Source: Candidatus Chloroploca mongolica
GTDB lineage: Bacteria > Chloroflexota > Chloroflexia > Chloroflexales > Chloroflexaceae
DNA length: 64,000 nucleotides
Direction: 5' to 3'
Assembly: GCF_004762035.2 (NCBI RefSeq)
Contig: NZ_SIJK02000007.1
Location: 100,025-164,024, forward strand
Under the pieces are notes generated by a model. That model was not told where the DNA came from and ran no database searches. It was given only the letters and a program-made list of their open reading frames with translations. Positions 34,089 to 42,186 of this stretch are shown piece after piece (position 1 is the stretch's first letter; each line of letters opens with the position of its first letter). Both the position numbers and the translations under genes were made by a program.

Positions 34089-35370
34089 GAACCGCAGGGG
34101 CTAAAGCCCCGCGGCTTGTCTCTGGCACGACGGCGGTGCCGCCTCCGAGACGTGCGGCTGCATGACGGCAGCCCTGCCGAGCACACGGATGTTCTCGGCA
34201 GCGATCACATCAGCATGACCAGCGCAGCCACACGATGTGCAGCGGAAGACCGCTTGAGCGGGACGATTGGCCTTGTCAATATGCCCACACGCAGGGCAGC
34301 GACGCGAGGTGTTGCGCGGATCGACCAGCACCACGGGGATGCCGATCCGTTGAGCCTTGTAGCCGATAAAGGAACGAAGTTGCGCAAACGACCAGCTATG
34401 CAGTTGAGCGCGCTGCTGCCGCCTAGCCCTCACCCGCGTGCGCATGCCTTTGAGGTCTTCAAGGCTGATCGCCCGTTTTGTGCGTTCGGCAGTCTCAACG
34501 AGGTGTTTGCTGATCGTATGGTTGGTGTCTTTGGCGAAGCGGGCTTCCTGGCCCGCCAAGCGCCGGAGCCGTCGCTTGGCCGACAGCGTGCCTTTCTGTT
34601 GGAGCCGGTTGCGCAGGCGACGATGCCGGTACCGCACGTTCTTGATCGTGCTGCCGCTGTGGATCGTGCCGTCCGAGTCCGTCGCGATGTTGGTGACGCC
34701 CAGGTCAATGCCAAGCACATCGTCTACGTCCTGGGGATCGGCTTCCTCCACCTCGCACGTGACCAGCAGATACCACGCGCCCCGGTGGAACAGCAGGTCG
34801 CTTTCACCCTGGCGTGTGGCGAGCATCTGACGCTGCCGCTCGCCACAGACAAACGGAATGGCCGCTCTCCCGCTCAGAGTCCAGATCGATACCTCCGATG
34901 GAGGAAGGGCGAACGAGAGAATGCGGTCATCGTAGGCAATACTGGCAAGCGGGCGAAACGTGCGCTTTGTTTTCTTGTCCAGTTTGTAGGCGTCTCCAAC
35001 TTTGGCAAGCGCCCGCACGGTCATCTGTGCCGACAACCCGAACCGCTCGCGTATCTGCGCGTAGCACGCCTTCTGGAGCGCAAACTTGCCAAACGTGCGC
35101 GTTTCCCACGCAACATCGCTGATGAAGTTGCACGCGGCGTTGGCCGCCTCAAGCGTGCGCCTGAGGAGATCGGCTTGTTCGGGCGTCGGCTGCAACTTCA
35201 GTTGTGCAATCAGCTTCATACATTAAATTATAGCACATATGAGCGGTGTGCGCAAGAAGATGGCCCATGTTCGCGGCGCCTCGAGGTGTGGTGTGAGTCC
35301 TCCTTGCGCCGCGCCTTTCATTCCTCCGCACGGGCTAAAGCCCGGCGGCATCCTGAAAGGGTTAACTGGT
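34089..35370 (-). mobile_element. TnpB-only insertion element (IS1341 type) inside a PIN gene
   Basis: An IS605-family element without tnpA. Stem-loops at both ends resemble each other: CCGCAGGGGCTAAAGCCCCG near 34092 and CGGGCTAAAGCCCG near 35332. The flanks are the two halves of one PIN gene, which sets the boundaries to within about 15 nt. Mobilisation would need a TnpA in trans; the tnpA at 15067 belongs to a different element. A guide RNA would be expected to overlap the tnpB 3' end near 34100-34250. Confidence 0.75.
34101..35219 (-). CDS. tnpB: TnpB, RNA-guided nuclease (second copy, distinct)
   Basis: A 372-residue TnpB only distantly related to the one at 15460. RuvC residues: Asp in VLGIDLGVTNIA, Glu in AISLEDLKGMR and Asp in GHADVIAAENI. 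The zinc-ribbon cysteines are CPACGH and CTSCGC. All catalytic positions are kept. The start is at 35219, MKLIAQLKLQPTPEQADLL. It lies within the element that splits the PIN toxin gene. Confidence 0.9.
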   Translation of the reverse strand: MKLIAQLKLQPTPEQADLLRRTLEAANAACNFISDVAWETRTFGKFALQKACYAQIRERFGLSAQMTVRALAKVGDAYKLDKKTKRTFRPLASIAYDDRILSFALPPSEVSIWTLSGRAAIPFVCGERQRQMLATRQGESDLLFHRGAWYLLVTCEVEEADPQDVDDVLGIDLGVTNIATDSDGTIHSGSTIKNVRYRHRRLRNRLQQKGTLSAKRRLRRLAGQEARFAKDTNHTISKHLVETAERTKRAISLEDLKGMRTRVRARRQQRAQLHSWSFAQLRSFIGYKAQRIGIPVVLVDPRNTSRRCPACGHIDKANRPAQAVFRCTSCGCAGHADVIAAENIRVLGRAAVMQPHVSEAAPPSCQRQAAGL

Positions 35371-35475
35371 GATCAGGGCACCTGCTTGCTGTTGTTTTTT
35401 GGGATCTTGCCCTGTGATAAAGGCATACAACCAGACATTGGTATCGAGAAATGCTCCGGCACGCGTAGTGGTCAT
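35371..35475 (-). pseudogene. PIN-domain toxin, 5' part
   Basis: 35 codons from ATG 35475, MTTTRAGAFLDTNVWLYAF and on to GALITS, then an early stop at 35368-35370 created by the insertion. It contains the first catalytic Asp (LDTNVW). Its ATG overlaps the antitoxin stop (ATGA), the normal antitoxin-toxin order. The continuation is at 33768-34088. Confidence 0.8.
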
Positions 35476-35732
35476 ACCGATGTTCCATCTTCATGCCCTT
35501 CTTCCGATGGTGAGCGCGTATAAATGGCCGCACGAGTCAACGGTTGGAAGGTCGGGTCTTGAATAGGATGCTGAACAAGACGCTCAATAATTTTGCTCTT
35601 CTTGGGCTCATCAGTACGCAAAATAATCACTCGTACCACACCGTATACCTGATCACGATACTGTTCGGGAACCTCGATCGTTCCATCTTTCACCCGCGTT
35701 TGAAATTCCACCGCAACCATCATATCGCTCAT
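35472..35732 (-). CDS. Antitoxin partner of the split PIN toxin
   Basis: An 86-residue protein. The N-terminal half MVAVEFQTRVKDGTIEVPEQYRDQVYGVVRVIIL looks like a swapped-hairpin DNA-binding domain of the AbrB/MazE style. The C-terminal half (PIQDPTFQPLTRAAIYTR) is a probable toxin-binding tail. It is coupled by ATGA to the PIN gene. The frame upstream to 35882 crosses attC-like site C and is not coding. With its toxin broken, it is now unpaired. Confidence 0.65.
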   Translation of the reverse strand: MSDMMVAVEFQTRVKDGTIEVPEQYRDQVYGVVRVIILRTDEPKKSKIIERLVQHPIQDPTFQPLTRAAIYTRSPSEEGHEDGTSV

Positions 35733-35820
35733 TCCAGCCTCCGTATCGTTTGTGCTGTCATCAGTACTATACCCTATCTTCATTGGTGATGCTACTGCGC
35801 ACAGGCGCGCTATCAAGGCC

Positions 35821-35951
35821 GCCGAACGCTGGGCCTCACCTGCGCCGCTGGCGGGCGTGAAGATCGGCGCAGCTGGCAGCACACGATCACCGTGTAGAAA
35901 CCGCCAGTTTCAGGGCCGCGCCAGCGGCGTCCGCTACGAGCCATGTTGGGC
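35821..35951 (-). repeat. attC-like recombination site C
   Basis: Minus strand: R'' GCCCAAC; outer stem poorly paired; inner stem CGCCGCTGGCG with CGCCAGCGGCG perfect; 3' end CAGC then GTTCGGC. The unpaired-base position seen in A and B is not clear here. It is 131 bp long and lies behind the RelE/Phd pair. The inner part is clearly homologous to site B. Confidence 0.6.
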
Positions 35952-36035
35952 GGCTGGTTGACAAATATGCAGAATATTTGGCTTTAGGATAGTGATATTT
36001 TAATCTCGATGTAAGGAATTACTCACCCCCAAAAG

Positions 36036-36071
36036 CATATCCTCCGACTTTTTTTCTTGTTGGAGGATATG
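36036..36071 (-). terminator. Stem-loop after the RelE/Phd pair
   Basis: CATATCCTCC (36036-36045) pairs with GGAGGATATG (36062-36071), extending three more pairs with one mismatch. The loop is pyrimidine-rich. It is a probable terminator 50 nt after the Phd stop. Confidence 0.5.
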
Positions 36072-36120
36072 TTTCTGGTTTCTTCCAAGTTATACATGTT
36101 ACCCTGTTTTCAGGATCGTT

Positions 36121-36390
36121 TCATTCAGATAATTCACCTCCCATGTCTTCCCAAAAGTCATCGTGGGTGATCCCCGCTCCTGAGGTAATCTCCTGTCGTG
36201 CCGTTTGGAGTATCGCTTGAAAGTGGCGCGAATAGGCGACCACCAAGCGCTCTAACTCCTCCTCATCCTCAATCGGAAGCAGGACAGCGATGGCTTTGCC
36301 ATTGCGGGTAATGACGACAAGTTCATCCTCGCTTGCTTTGAGATAGGCACTAAGTTTTGCCTTGACATCGGCCACTGATGCAATTCTCAT
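36121..36390 (-). CDS. Phd/YefM-family antitoxin
   Basis: An 89-residue antitoxin. The N-terminal domain MRIASVADVKAKLSAYLKAS with LVVITRNGKAIAVLLP is the Phd/YefM DNA-binding dimer fold. The C-terminal HDDFWEDMGGELSE tail would bind the toxin. Its ATG overlaps the toxin stop by 4 nt (toxin-first order). attC-like site C follows, so the pair reads as a stabilising integron cassette. Confidence 0.85.
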   Translation of the reverse strand: MRIASVADVKAKLSAYLKASEDELVVITRNGKAIAVLLPIEDEEELERLVVAYSRHFQAILQTARQEITSGAGITHDDFWEDMGGELSE

Positions 36391-36716
36391 AACTCGATCG
36401 CCTCCCCTCCGATAAAGACGGTGTCACGCACTTTGACCACGATCGCAAGAATATGCACCTCATGCGTCGCAAGCTGTATCTCGTAAAACACCCGAAACAT
36501 ATTGTCTGGCCCAAACCGAAGTTCCCACGTCGCTGTTTCAAACGCTGGCCGTTTCAGCGATTTCCGATTGCGATTTCCTTCGGTTGGTTCATAGGATAAT
36601 CGTTCCTGGATGATTGTCCGAATGAGCGTGTAGTATTTGCGATCAATCGAACGGAGATGCTCCTTGACGATAGGCGCATAGATGATCGATGGAACCAGAT
36701 CCGGCGTCAGGTGCAT
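36387..36716 (-). CDS. RelE/ParE-type toxin
   Basis: A 109-residue toxin. VPSIIYAPIVKEHLRSIDRKYYTLIRTIIQERL is the helical hairpin, KSLKRPAFETATWELRFGPDNMFRVFYEI the beta-sheet core with basic/aromatic residues, and HILAIVVKVRDTVFIGGEAIEL the last strand. This matches a RelE-like subgroup that typically ends in this way. Met 36716 is chosen because the upstream part of the frame (to 36848) is repeat DNA. It is coupled to the Phd antitoxin. Confidence 0.8.
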   Translation of the reverse strand: MHLTPDLVPSIIYAPIVKEHLRSIDRKYYTLIRTIIQERLSYEPTEGNRNRKSLKRPAFETATWELRFGPDNMFRVFYEIQLATHEVHILAIVVKVRDTVFIGGEAIEL

Positions 36717-36756
36717 GCGATGCTGGGCTGCGTGCGGGGGGACTCGGCTGCTGTTC

Positions 36757-36998
36757 GCATCGTGGTGCGGAATCACCCACGGTACCGCCGTCGGATCGTT
36801 CCCCAAGCGACGGGCTTTTATCCAGCCATCAATTGGTTCTTTCCGCATCGTGGTGCAGATTCACCGACCATGCCACAGTCGGTTCGTTCCCGGAGCGACG
36901 GGCGCGCATCTCGCTCGTCTTCGATCGGCATCCTCCACATCGTGATGCGGAATCATATGATCGCGCTGCGCATGAGCGGCCCGGAGCGACGGGTGCCG
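36757..36998. repeat. Three degenerate ~90-bp repeats
   Basis: Copies beginning near 36757, 36844 and 36937 each start CGCATCGTGGTGCGGAATCA (or a variant) and end with GGAGCGACGGG. The period is about 87-93 bp. They sit between the HEPN/MNT and RelE/Phd cassettes, where an attC would be expected. I see no R boxes in them. No gene is recognised in 36717-37064. Confidence 0.6.
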
Positions 36999-37064
36999 GT
37001 CCGACCGGCGATCAACGTTTTTCATGCGCTTGCGCGGATGCTCTTTGATTCTGGTCCCATCTCG

Positions 37065-37421
37065 TTACGATTCTGCTTGTGTGGCGAGTACCACGATGAT
37101 CTGCTCGATCGCTTGCTGGAGGACTGGGACATCGCCGGTCGCCGTCAGCCACACTTGATCCAAATCGACTCGAAAGTAGTGATGGATGAGTTTATCGCGC
37201 ATCCCGGCAATATACCGCCACGGCAGGTGCGGATACTGGCGACGCAGGGGCTCCGAAAGCTGTTTGACGGCTTCGCCAATAATCTCGAGTTGCCGGATAA
37301 TAGCGTCTTGGTATAATGATTAGGCACGAAATTGTGCCTCATCAATCATTCCAAGGTATATTTGAATTTGCACACAGGCGTCGCGAATGTGCTGAAGATA
37401 GAACTGATCAGGCGGACTCAT
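37065..37421 (-). pseudogene. HEPN-domain (DUF86) toxin with an in-frame stop
   Basis: Translated from ATG 37421: MSPPDQFYLQHIRDACVQIQ and on to FRA, then TAA at 37320-37322. It continues in the same frame as SLYQDAIIRQLEIIGEAVKQ through WRYIAGMRDKLIHHYFRVD to a TAA at 37065. The HEPN ribonuclease motif R-x4-H (RDKLIH) is preserved after the stop. The MNT gene overlaps its start by 14 nt, the standard HEPN/MNT arrangement. A single nonsense change at codon 34 has thus probably inactivated the toxin. Confidence 0.8.
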
Positions 37422-37725
37422 ATACCACCCGGAGATCGCGGAACACCTGGTCACGCAAATAGGGGCTTAAAGACCCATCGGTTAACAAATCGACCGTTCG
37501 GGGAAAAAGAGCAGCCAGTTGCTCTTCAAAGGCTAAGAAGGCGATCAGGCTTTTGGGGACGCGAAACCGCACCAGCAGGTCGATATCGCTATCTGGTCGT
37601 GCTTCTCCTCGAGCGGTTGATCCAAAGACCCCCAGATAGATTACCCCGTTCCGCTGGCATAATTGCACCAGTTGTGGATAATCAATGGGTAATCGGGCCA
37701 TATCAAGGCGTGGTGTTTCCTGCAT
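37408..37725 (-). CDS. MNT-type nucleotidyltransferase antitoxin
   Basis: A 105-residue minimal nucleotidyltransferase with GVFGSTARGEARPDSDIDLLVRF (GS-x10-DxD) near residues 33-55. In HEPN/MNT modules it neutralises the HEPN RNase by adding AMP to it. The overlap with the HEPN frame is kept although that gene has a stop. Met 37725 has GGGAGGTGCT upstream. It is the cassette nearest to the integrase remnant. Confidence 0.85.
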   Translation of the reverse strand: MQETPRLDMARLPIDYPQLVQLCQRNGVIYLGVFGSTARGEARPDSDIDLLVRFRVPKSLIAFLAFEEQLAALFPRTVDLLTDGSLSPYLRDQVFRDLRVVYESA

Positions 37726-37805
37726 AGCACCTCCCACAACGTTCGACACACGTAGTATACCATAGCGGTGATTGACGTCAGAGGGTGGTGAGCGTTCCCA
37801 AAGCA

Positions 37806-37812
37806 GCCCAAC
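37806..37812 (-). other. Candidate attI-type R box
   Basis: On the minus strand CATGTTGGGCTGC contains GTTGGGC, which fits the GTTRRRY crossover box. It lies about 80 nt ahead of the first cassette gene and between it and the integrase remnant, where attI should be. A seven-base match alone is weak. Confidence 0.3.
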
Positions 37813-37835
37813 ATGAAGTAGACGGCGATTCGGCG

Positions 37836-37990
37836 GCCTAGATCAGCCTTACCCGTGCTATGCCGCAATGATACCACCTAAATCGCCCCTCTATGGTGCT
37901 ACGCCGCACGGGTGCCACCTAGATCGGCCCTCTATGGTGCTACGCCGCACGGGTGCTGCCTAGATCGGCCCTCTATGGTGCGACGGTGCT
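37836..37990. repeat. Four 41-bp tandem repeats
   Basis: Three good units and one degenerate unit carry CTATGGTGCTACGCCGCACG; in successive copies the core CTATGGTGC starts at 37891, 37932 and 37973. They lie between the cassette array and the integrase remnant. No gene is recognised from 37750 to 38140. Confidence 0.75.
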
Positions 37991-38140
37991 TCATGTGCCG
38001 TCTCTCCACCGTGCGCACTCTACGGCACCACGCATCGTTCCTCTCCATGATCCAGGAGACCGTGTCATCCAACCTGATCGAACAGTATCAATCATAGGAG
38101 CTATTGGAACCTTGATTCACCTTTATGGAGATACGTCCCA

Positions 38141-38358
38141 ATGGCGTTGCCACCGAGCCCGCCTCGGCTGCTCGATCAGGTACGCGTTGCTATCCGCCGG
38201 AAACACTATTCACACCAATTGGATTGAGCGATCTCCATAGGTAATGCGACCAAGGCGCATTGGAACGTGAGGTTGCGGCTTCGACCCAGAACCAAGCCCT
38301 AAGAGCACTGCTCTCCCTCGCTCGTGAAGTCCTGCGGCAACCGCGATACCGAAGATAA
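38141..38358 (+). pseudogene. Integron integrase (IntI) remnant
   Basis: ATG 38141 starts MALPPSPPRLLDQVRVAIRR then KHYSHQLD-stop, matching the start of IntI-type tyrosine recombinases (PKLLDQVR-AIR-KHYS). In another frame at 38257-38340 the next recognisable block is ALEREVAASTQNQALRALLS and on to REVLRQP, the conserved core-binding helix of IntI (VAASTQNQALSALLFLYREVL). About 40 codons between the blocks and the whole catalytic domain are missing. It is transcribed away from the cassette array, the standard integron geometry. No gene is seen in 38359-38630. Confidence 0.75.
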
Positions 38359-38630
38359 GGTGTTTCAGACACTAGCACATAGAAAATAGCCCGAGCGCAT
38401 CAGAACGCGCTACGCAAAGCCAACCTGTAACGTAGCCTGAAACCTTGCCGAAGTCGGCATGGGTTCCACGCTCCTTGTGAACCATGCGCACAGCGGCGCG
38501 ATCGCATCGTCCTCCTTGGTGCCCCTGACTGGCGGTGGGGCAAGGGTTGCTCAATGGAGTTGCGGGCAGCGGGCGGGACGCCCGCGTACCCAGGCTCGCA
38601 AAGTATCAGAAAACGGCATTCCCAGAGCAG

Positions 38631-39752
38631 TTAGGCAGCCCAACGCTGACGGCTCACGGTTGCATAGTGGTCAAGCAACTCATCAAGGACATGCGGCCAC
38701 GAGCGCTGTTCGGCAGCAGCACGCCCGGCATGGCCCATCGCGAGGCGCTGTTCGGGATTGGCGATGAGGCTGCGCAACCGTACCCGCAGATCGCTGGCGA
38801 CGCCAGGCGCAAAAAGGTAGCCTGTTTGATGATCACGCACCAGATCAAGGGTGCCGCCGCTTCGCGCACCGACCACCGGCAACCCCGAGGCCATCGCTTC
38901 CTGGATCACCTGCCCAAACGTGTCGGTATCCGAGGGAAAGACAAACGCATCAGCCGAGGCATACGCGGTTGCCAACTCCTGACCTTTGAGGTAGCCGGTA
39001 AAATGGATGGGAAGCCCGTCGGCACGCCGTTCGAGTTCTGAGCGGAACGGGCCATCACCAACCACGACCAGACGCACTTTGTCAAGCCCGCGCAGCGCCT
39101 CGGGCAAGAGATCAACCCGTTTCTCGGCGGCCACGCGCCCAACATAGAGCAACAGGCTCTCGCCAGGTTGACAGCCGACCGCTTCACGCCAGGCCGATGA
39201 GCGGAGGCGGGGATGGAACTGTTCAGTGTCAACCCCACGCCCCCAGAGGCGTAAACGGCGAAAACCCGACTGGCGCAACGTCTTGATCGTATGCGTCGAC
39301 GGGCAAAGCGTCACGCGGCAGCGATTATGGATCCAGCGTAACCAGCGATTGACGCCAGCCTGAAAAAAACCGAGGCCATAGTGGCGACTGTAGGCCCCAA
39401 AATCAGTATGATACGAGCCAACCAGGGGAAGATTGAGGTTCTGGGCAACAAAAGGCACCATCACGCCTGCAACCGCCGGGCCAACAAGATGGAGGAGATC
39501 GGGGCGGAAACGCCGTAAATGAGCGGAGAGTCCTGGTTGGGGGGGTGTCAGTTTCACTTCGGGGTACATTGGCAGGGGCATCCCATTGAGGGGGATAATC
39601 TGGGCACCGGCATAGGTTGAGGGGGCATCATGGGGCGCAAGCAGCAACACCTCGTGACCGCGGTGTTGCAGATATTCAAGCAACCGACAGAGCGTGGTCG
39701 TCACTCCATTGACATCCGGCAGGAAGGTCTCGCACATTAAGCTAATCCGCAT
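38631..39752 (-). CDS. Family 4 glycosyltransferase (MgtA/PimB-like)
   Basis: A 373-residue GT-B retaining glycosyltransferase. It begins MRISLMCETFLPDVNGVTTTLCRLLEYL, typical of the GDP-mannose-dependent mannosyltransferases acting on lipid acceptors. The N-domain includes VGSYHTDFGAY. The nucleotide-sugar site is LLYVGRVAAEKRVDLLPEAL, and the E-x7-E element is in SDTDTFGQVIQEAMASGLPVV. The substrate is not proven. Met 39752 has GAGGTG upstream. It is the first core gene to the right of the accessory region. Confidence 0.83.
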   Translation of the reverse strand: MRISLMCETFLPDVNGVTTTLCRLLEYLQHRGHEVLLLAPHDAPSTYAGAQIIPLNGMPLPMYPEVKLTPPQPGLSAHLRRFRPDLLHLVGPAVAGVMVPFVAQNLNLPLVGSYHTDFGAYSRHYGLGFFQAGVNRWLRWIHNRCRVTLCPSTHTIKTLRQSGFRRLRLWGRGVDTEQFHPRLRSSAWREAVGCQPGESLLLYVGRVAAEKRVDLLPEALRGLDKVRLVVVGDGPFRSELERRADGLPIHFTGYLKGQELATAYASADAFVFPSDTDTFGQVIQEAMASGLPVVGARSGGTLDLVRDHQTGYLFAPGVASDLRVRLRSLIANPEQRLAMGHAGRAAAEQRSWPHVLDELLDHYATVSRQRWAA

Positions 39753-39850
39753 AGACACCTCACCACTAGCTCGCATCGTCACGCTGCCAAGTGTAGTGGG
39801 GTTGCATTAGCTTCAGGTTATCGTTGTTTTAACAGGGGATGAAAGGCATG

Positions 39851-41185
39851 TTATTCTTCGCCTGCAACGGCGAGAACCAATTCAATCAAGAGATGGCCGT
39901 GACGAATGAGATCGTCAAGAGCGATATGCTCATCAGGGCCAAAGGGCAGGTTGTCGGGGTAGGCAAGGCCAACCGAGGCCACAGGGCAATGAAGGCGTTC
40001 GACAAACAACTCCAGGGGCAACGTAAAAGCGCCCGCAGGGACAGTGGGCAACAGTGCATCAAAGACCGTTGCGCCCGCCGCAGCGACCTGGCGAATAAAG
40101 CGATTATCGTGAGGCGTATGGGCTGGTGCATAGCCACCCGGCAAGCGCTCGGTGGTAACATCAGCAAAGCCACCTTCATCAAGGCACGTGCGTAACAACC
40201 GGGGCACCACCTCGGGGCGTTGACGCGGTACCAGTTGAAAATCGAGCACGGCGGTTGCCACCGAGGGCAACAAAGCCAGGTTGTGCTCGGGTTGGCAATG
40301 CATGCTACTCAGGTTACAGGTTGGCAGGGTAATCTCGGCGCGTACCAACGCCACACCACGCATGCCAAAGAGAAACTCATCGGCCCCCCACGCGGCCAGA
40401 CGCCCCGCTTCATCAAGGCGCAACTGGCGCAACGCGGCATTCTCTTCCCGCGAAGGGCCTTCGACATCATCATAAAAGCCCGGAATGCGAATATCTTCGT
40501 CGGCACCTTTGATACTTGCCAGCGCCCAGGTCAGCCGCCAGAGTGGATTAGATAAAGACGGTGCTGCCCCCGGAGGCAGCGGATGCGTCGGCCCCCTTGC
40601 ACTCAGGCTCATCTGCAGAAACCCTTTGCTCCCGCTGTAGCAGAGCGGAATCCCTGCGGCATTGCGATCACCGATGCTGCCCAGGCAGGCATCGGCACCA
40701 ATGAGGTCAGGGCAGGCATCGAGGGCAGCGGCAAGCGTGGGTGAACCAAGCAAACCTCCGCCATCGGCGACAATGACAAGGCCGCAGGGCAATTCACCAT
40801 AGGTCGCGAGCAGGGCCTGGATAGCCTGCATGTGGGCCGCCAGCGGGCCTTTGCCTTCGGCAACCCCACGCCCATAGAGCGCCCCATCACGCTCGGCAAG
40901 CTGGTATGGATTGTGTGACCAGGCCCGCCAGGGGCCAGGTGGAGCCGCATCAAACCGATGGTAGAGCAGCAACGAGGCCGGATTGCGCCCCGCACGCCGC
41001 CCGATCACCACAGGCGGATGCCCAGTGGCAACATGCACCTGCATGCCAAGCCCGCGCATCATCGTCGCAAGCAACTCGGCGCTGGCGCGCAGATCATCCT
41101 CTTGCCCGATGCTCGATGGTTGCGCACAGAGCACACTCAAGGTGTGAATCAGTTTATCCGTCAGCAGAAAGGGTAATGCTGACAC
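39851..41185 (-). CDS. M20-family peptidase homologue with degenerate active site
   Basis: A 444-residue protein with the M20 dipeptidase/deacylase layout. The catalytic positions are altered. The family's GHYDVQP reads YHRFDAAP, so the metal His is replaced by Arg. GRGASDDKG reads GRGVAEGKG. The EGEEEIGSP segment with the general base and metal Glu reads ADGGGLLGSP, and the SDT metal site reads LGSIGD. Only the last His region (GPDEHIALDDLI) is normal. It is intact over its full length, so it is probably a pseudoenzyme rather than a pseudogene. It is divergent from parA. Confidence 0.75.
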   Translation of the reverse strand: MSALPFLLTDKLIHTLSVLCAQPSSIGQEDDLRASAELLATMMRGLGMQVHVATGHPPVVIGRRAGRNPASLLLYHRFDAAPPGPWRAWSHNPYQLAERDGALYGRGVAEGKGPLAAHMQAIQALLATYGELPCGLVIVADGGGLLGSPTLAAALDACPDLIGADACLGSIGDRNAAGIPLCYSGSKGFLQMSLSARGPTHPLPPGAAPSLSNPLWRLTWALASIKGADEDIRIPGFYDDVEGPSREENAALRQLRLDEAGRLAAWGADEFLFGMRGVALVRAEITLPTCNLSSMHCQPEHNLALLPSVATAVLDFQLVPRQRPEVVPRLLRTCLDEGGFADVTTERLPGGYAPAHTPHDNRFIRQVAAAGATVFDALLPTVPAGAFTLPLELFVERLHCPVASVGLAYPDNLPFGPDEHIALDDLIRHGHLLIELVLAVAGEE

Positions 41186-41274
41186 AGTTGGGGCTCCTGC
41201 TCTTCTTTATTCTTTCTTGTGGTGATCCTTGTCATTATAGCACGCCGCCTTGCTCCTTGACAGACTCTTCATTC

Positions 41275-41329
41275 CAGCTATTCTGGCAAAACGGGCCACC
41301 TTCAGTAGCCTGTTTTGCCAGAATAGCTG
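41275..41329. repeat. Long stem-loop at the parAB promoter
   Basis: 21-bp inverted repeat with one mismatch (41275-41295 with 41309-41329) in the divergent gap. The right arm contains the predicted -35 box of parA. Confidence 0.55.
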
Positions 41330-41343
41330 AGATTCTTTACAAT
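41315..41343 (+). promoter_or_regulatory. Predicted parAB promoter
   Basis: TTGCCA (41315-41320) and TACAAT (41338-41343) with a 17-nt spacer, about 45 nt ahead of the parA start. Confidence 0.55.
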
Positions 41344-41388
41344 AGGTGCAGCGACGACAACTTGATTGAGTCGGGCAGGTGCAAACAG

Positions 41389-42186
41389 GTGGAAGAACCT
41401 TTAGAGTCCGGGCGGGTTCGCATTATTGCGATTGCCAACCAGAAGGGCGGGGTTGGCAAAACGACCACGGCAGTGAATCTTGCGGGTCATTTGGCCCAAC
41501 GAGGGCAACGGGTGTTGCTCGTTGATGCCGATCCCCAGGGCAATGCAACCACGAGTCTTGGCTTTGCAAAGCGTGAATTGAGCGCAACAACGTATGATCT
41601 ATTGATGCAGCATCCTGAGGCGAAACAGGCGATTATCTCGTCTGGACGTGATCATTTTGACCTGGTGCCCGCCGATGAGGATCTCGCGGGGGCTGCCGTT
41701 GAACTTGTTGCCGCTGAACGCCGCGAGCGCCGCTTGCAACAAGCCCTGGCTTCACTCGACACACACTATGATCATGTGTTGATCGATTGCCCTCCTTCCC
41801 TCGGGCTTCTGACGCTCAATGCGCTCTGTGCTGCCGATAGCGTGCTGATCCCCCTCCAATGCGAATACCTGGCGCTCGAAGGTCTGGCGCAGTTGAAGTT
41901 GACCATTGACCGGGTGCGCGAAGGCTTGAATCCTCGTTTGCGCATCCTCGGCGTACTGATGACCATGTACGATGGGCGCACCAATCTCGCGCAGCAAGTG
42001 GTGAATGAGGTGCAACGCCACTTTCCCCGTCTGATCTTTCGTACCCTCATTCCGCGGAGTGTGCGGCTCTCGGAAGCACCCAGCCATGGCAAATTGATCG
42101 CTGAGTATGACCCGCAGAGTCGCGGTGCGATCTCATATGCGGCCTTCGCCGAAGAGGTGCTGCAACGCGAGGAGCGTAGCTCATGA
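41389..42186 (+). CDS. parA: ParA/Soj chromosome partitioning ATPase
   Basis: A 265-residue deviant-Walker ATPase that positions chromosomal origins with ParB. It shows ANQKGGVGKTTTAVNLA (signature Lys in KGGVGKT), VDADPQGNATTSLG and LIDCPPSLGLLTLNAL. No ATG is available near the domain. GTG 41389 gives a short leader before the motif, and the longer frame reading back to 40906 overlaps the divergent gene. The stop overlaps parB's ATG. parAB usually lie near the replication origin; no parS palindrome was found in the window. Confidence 0.9.
   Translation: MEEPLESGRVRIIAIANQKGGVGKTTTAVNLAGHLAQRGQRVLLVDADPQGNATTSLGFAKRELSATTYDLLMQHPEAKQAIISSGRDHFDLVPADEDLAGAAVELVAAERRERRLQQALASLDTHYDHVLIDCPPSLGLLTLNALCAADSVLIPLQCEYLALEGLAQLKLTIDRVREGLNPRLRILGVLMTMYDGRTNLAQQVVNEVQRHFPRLIFRTLIPRSVRLSEAPSHGKLIAEYDPQSRGAISYAAFAEEVLQREERSS

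Noticed and set aside
34116..35372. 418-codon plus-strand frame
   Set aside because: It is antisense to tnpB, which has the complete RuvC and zinc-ribbon residues.
38628..38645. GTTAGGC and GCCCAAC next to each other at the glycosyltransferase 3' end
   Set aside because: They are part of the coding end of that gene and too close together to form an attC.
40906..41388. N-terminal extension of ParA by about 160 codons
   Set aside because: The frame is antisense to the M20-like gene and passes through the promoter hairpin; the ATPase motif begins right after GTG 41389.
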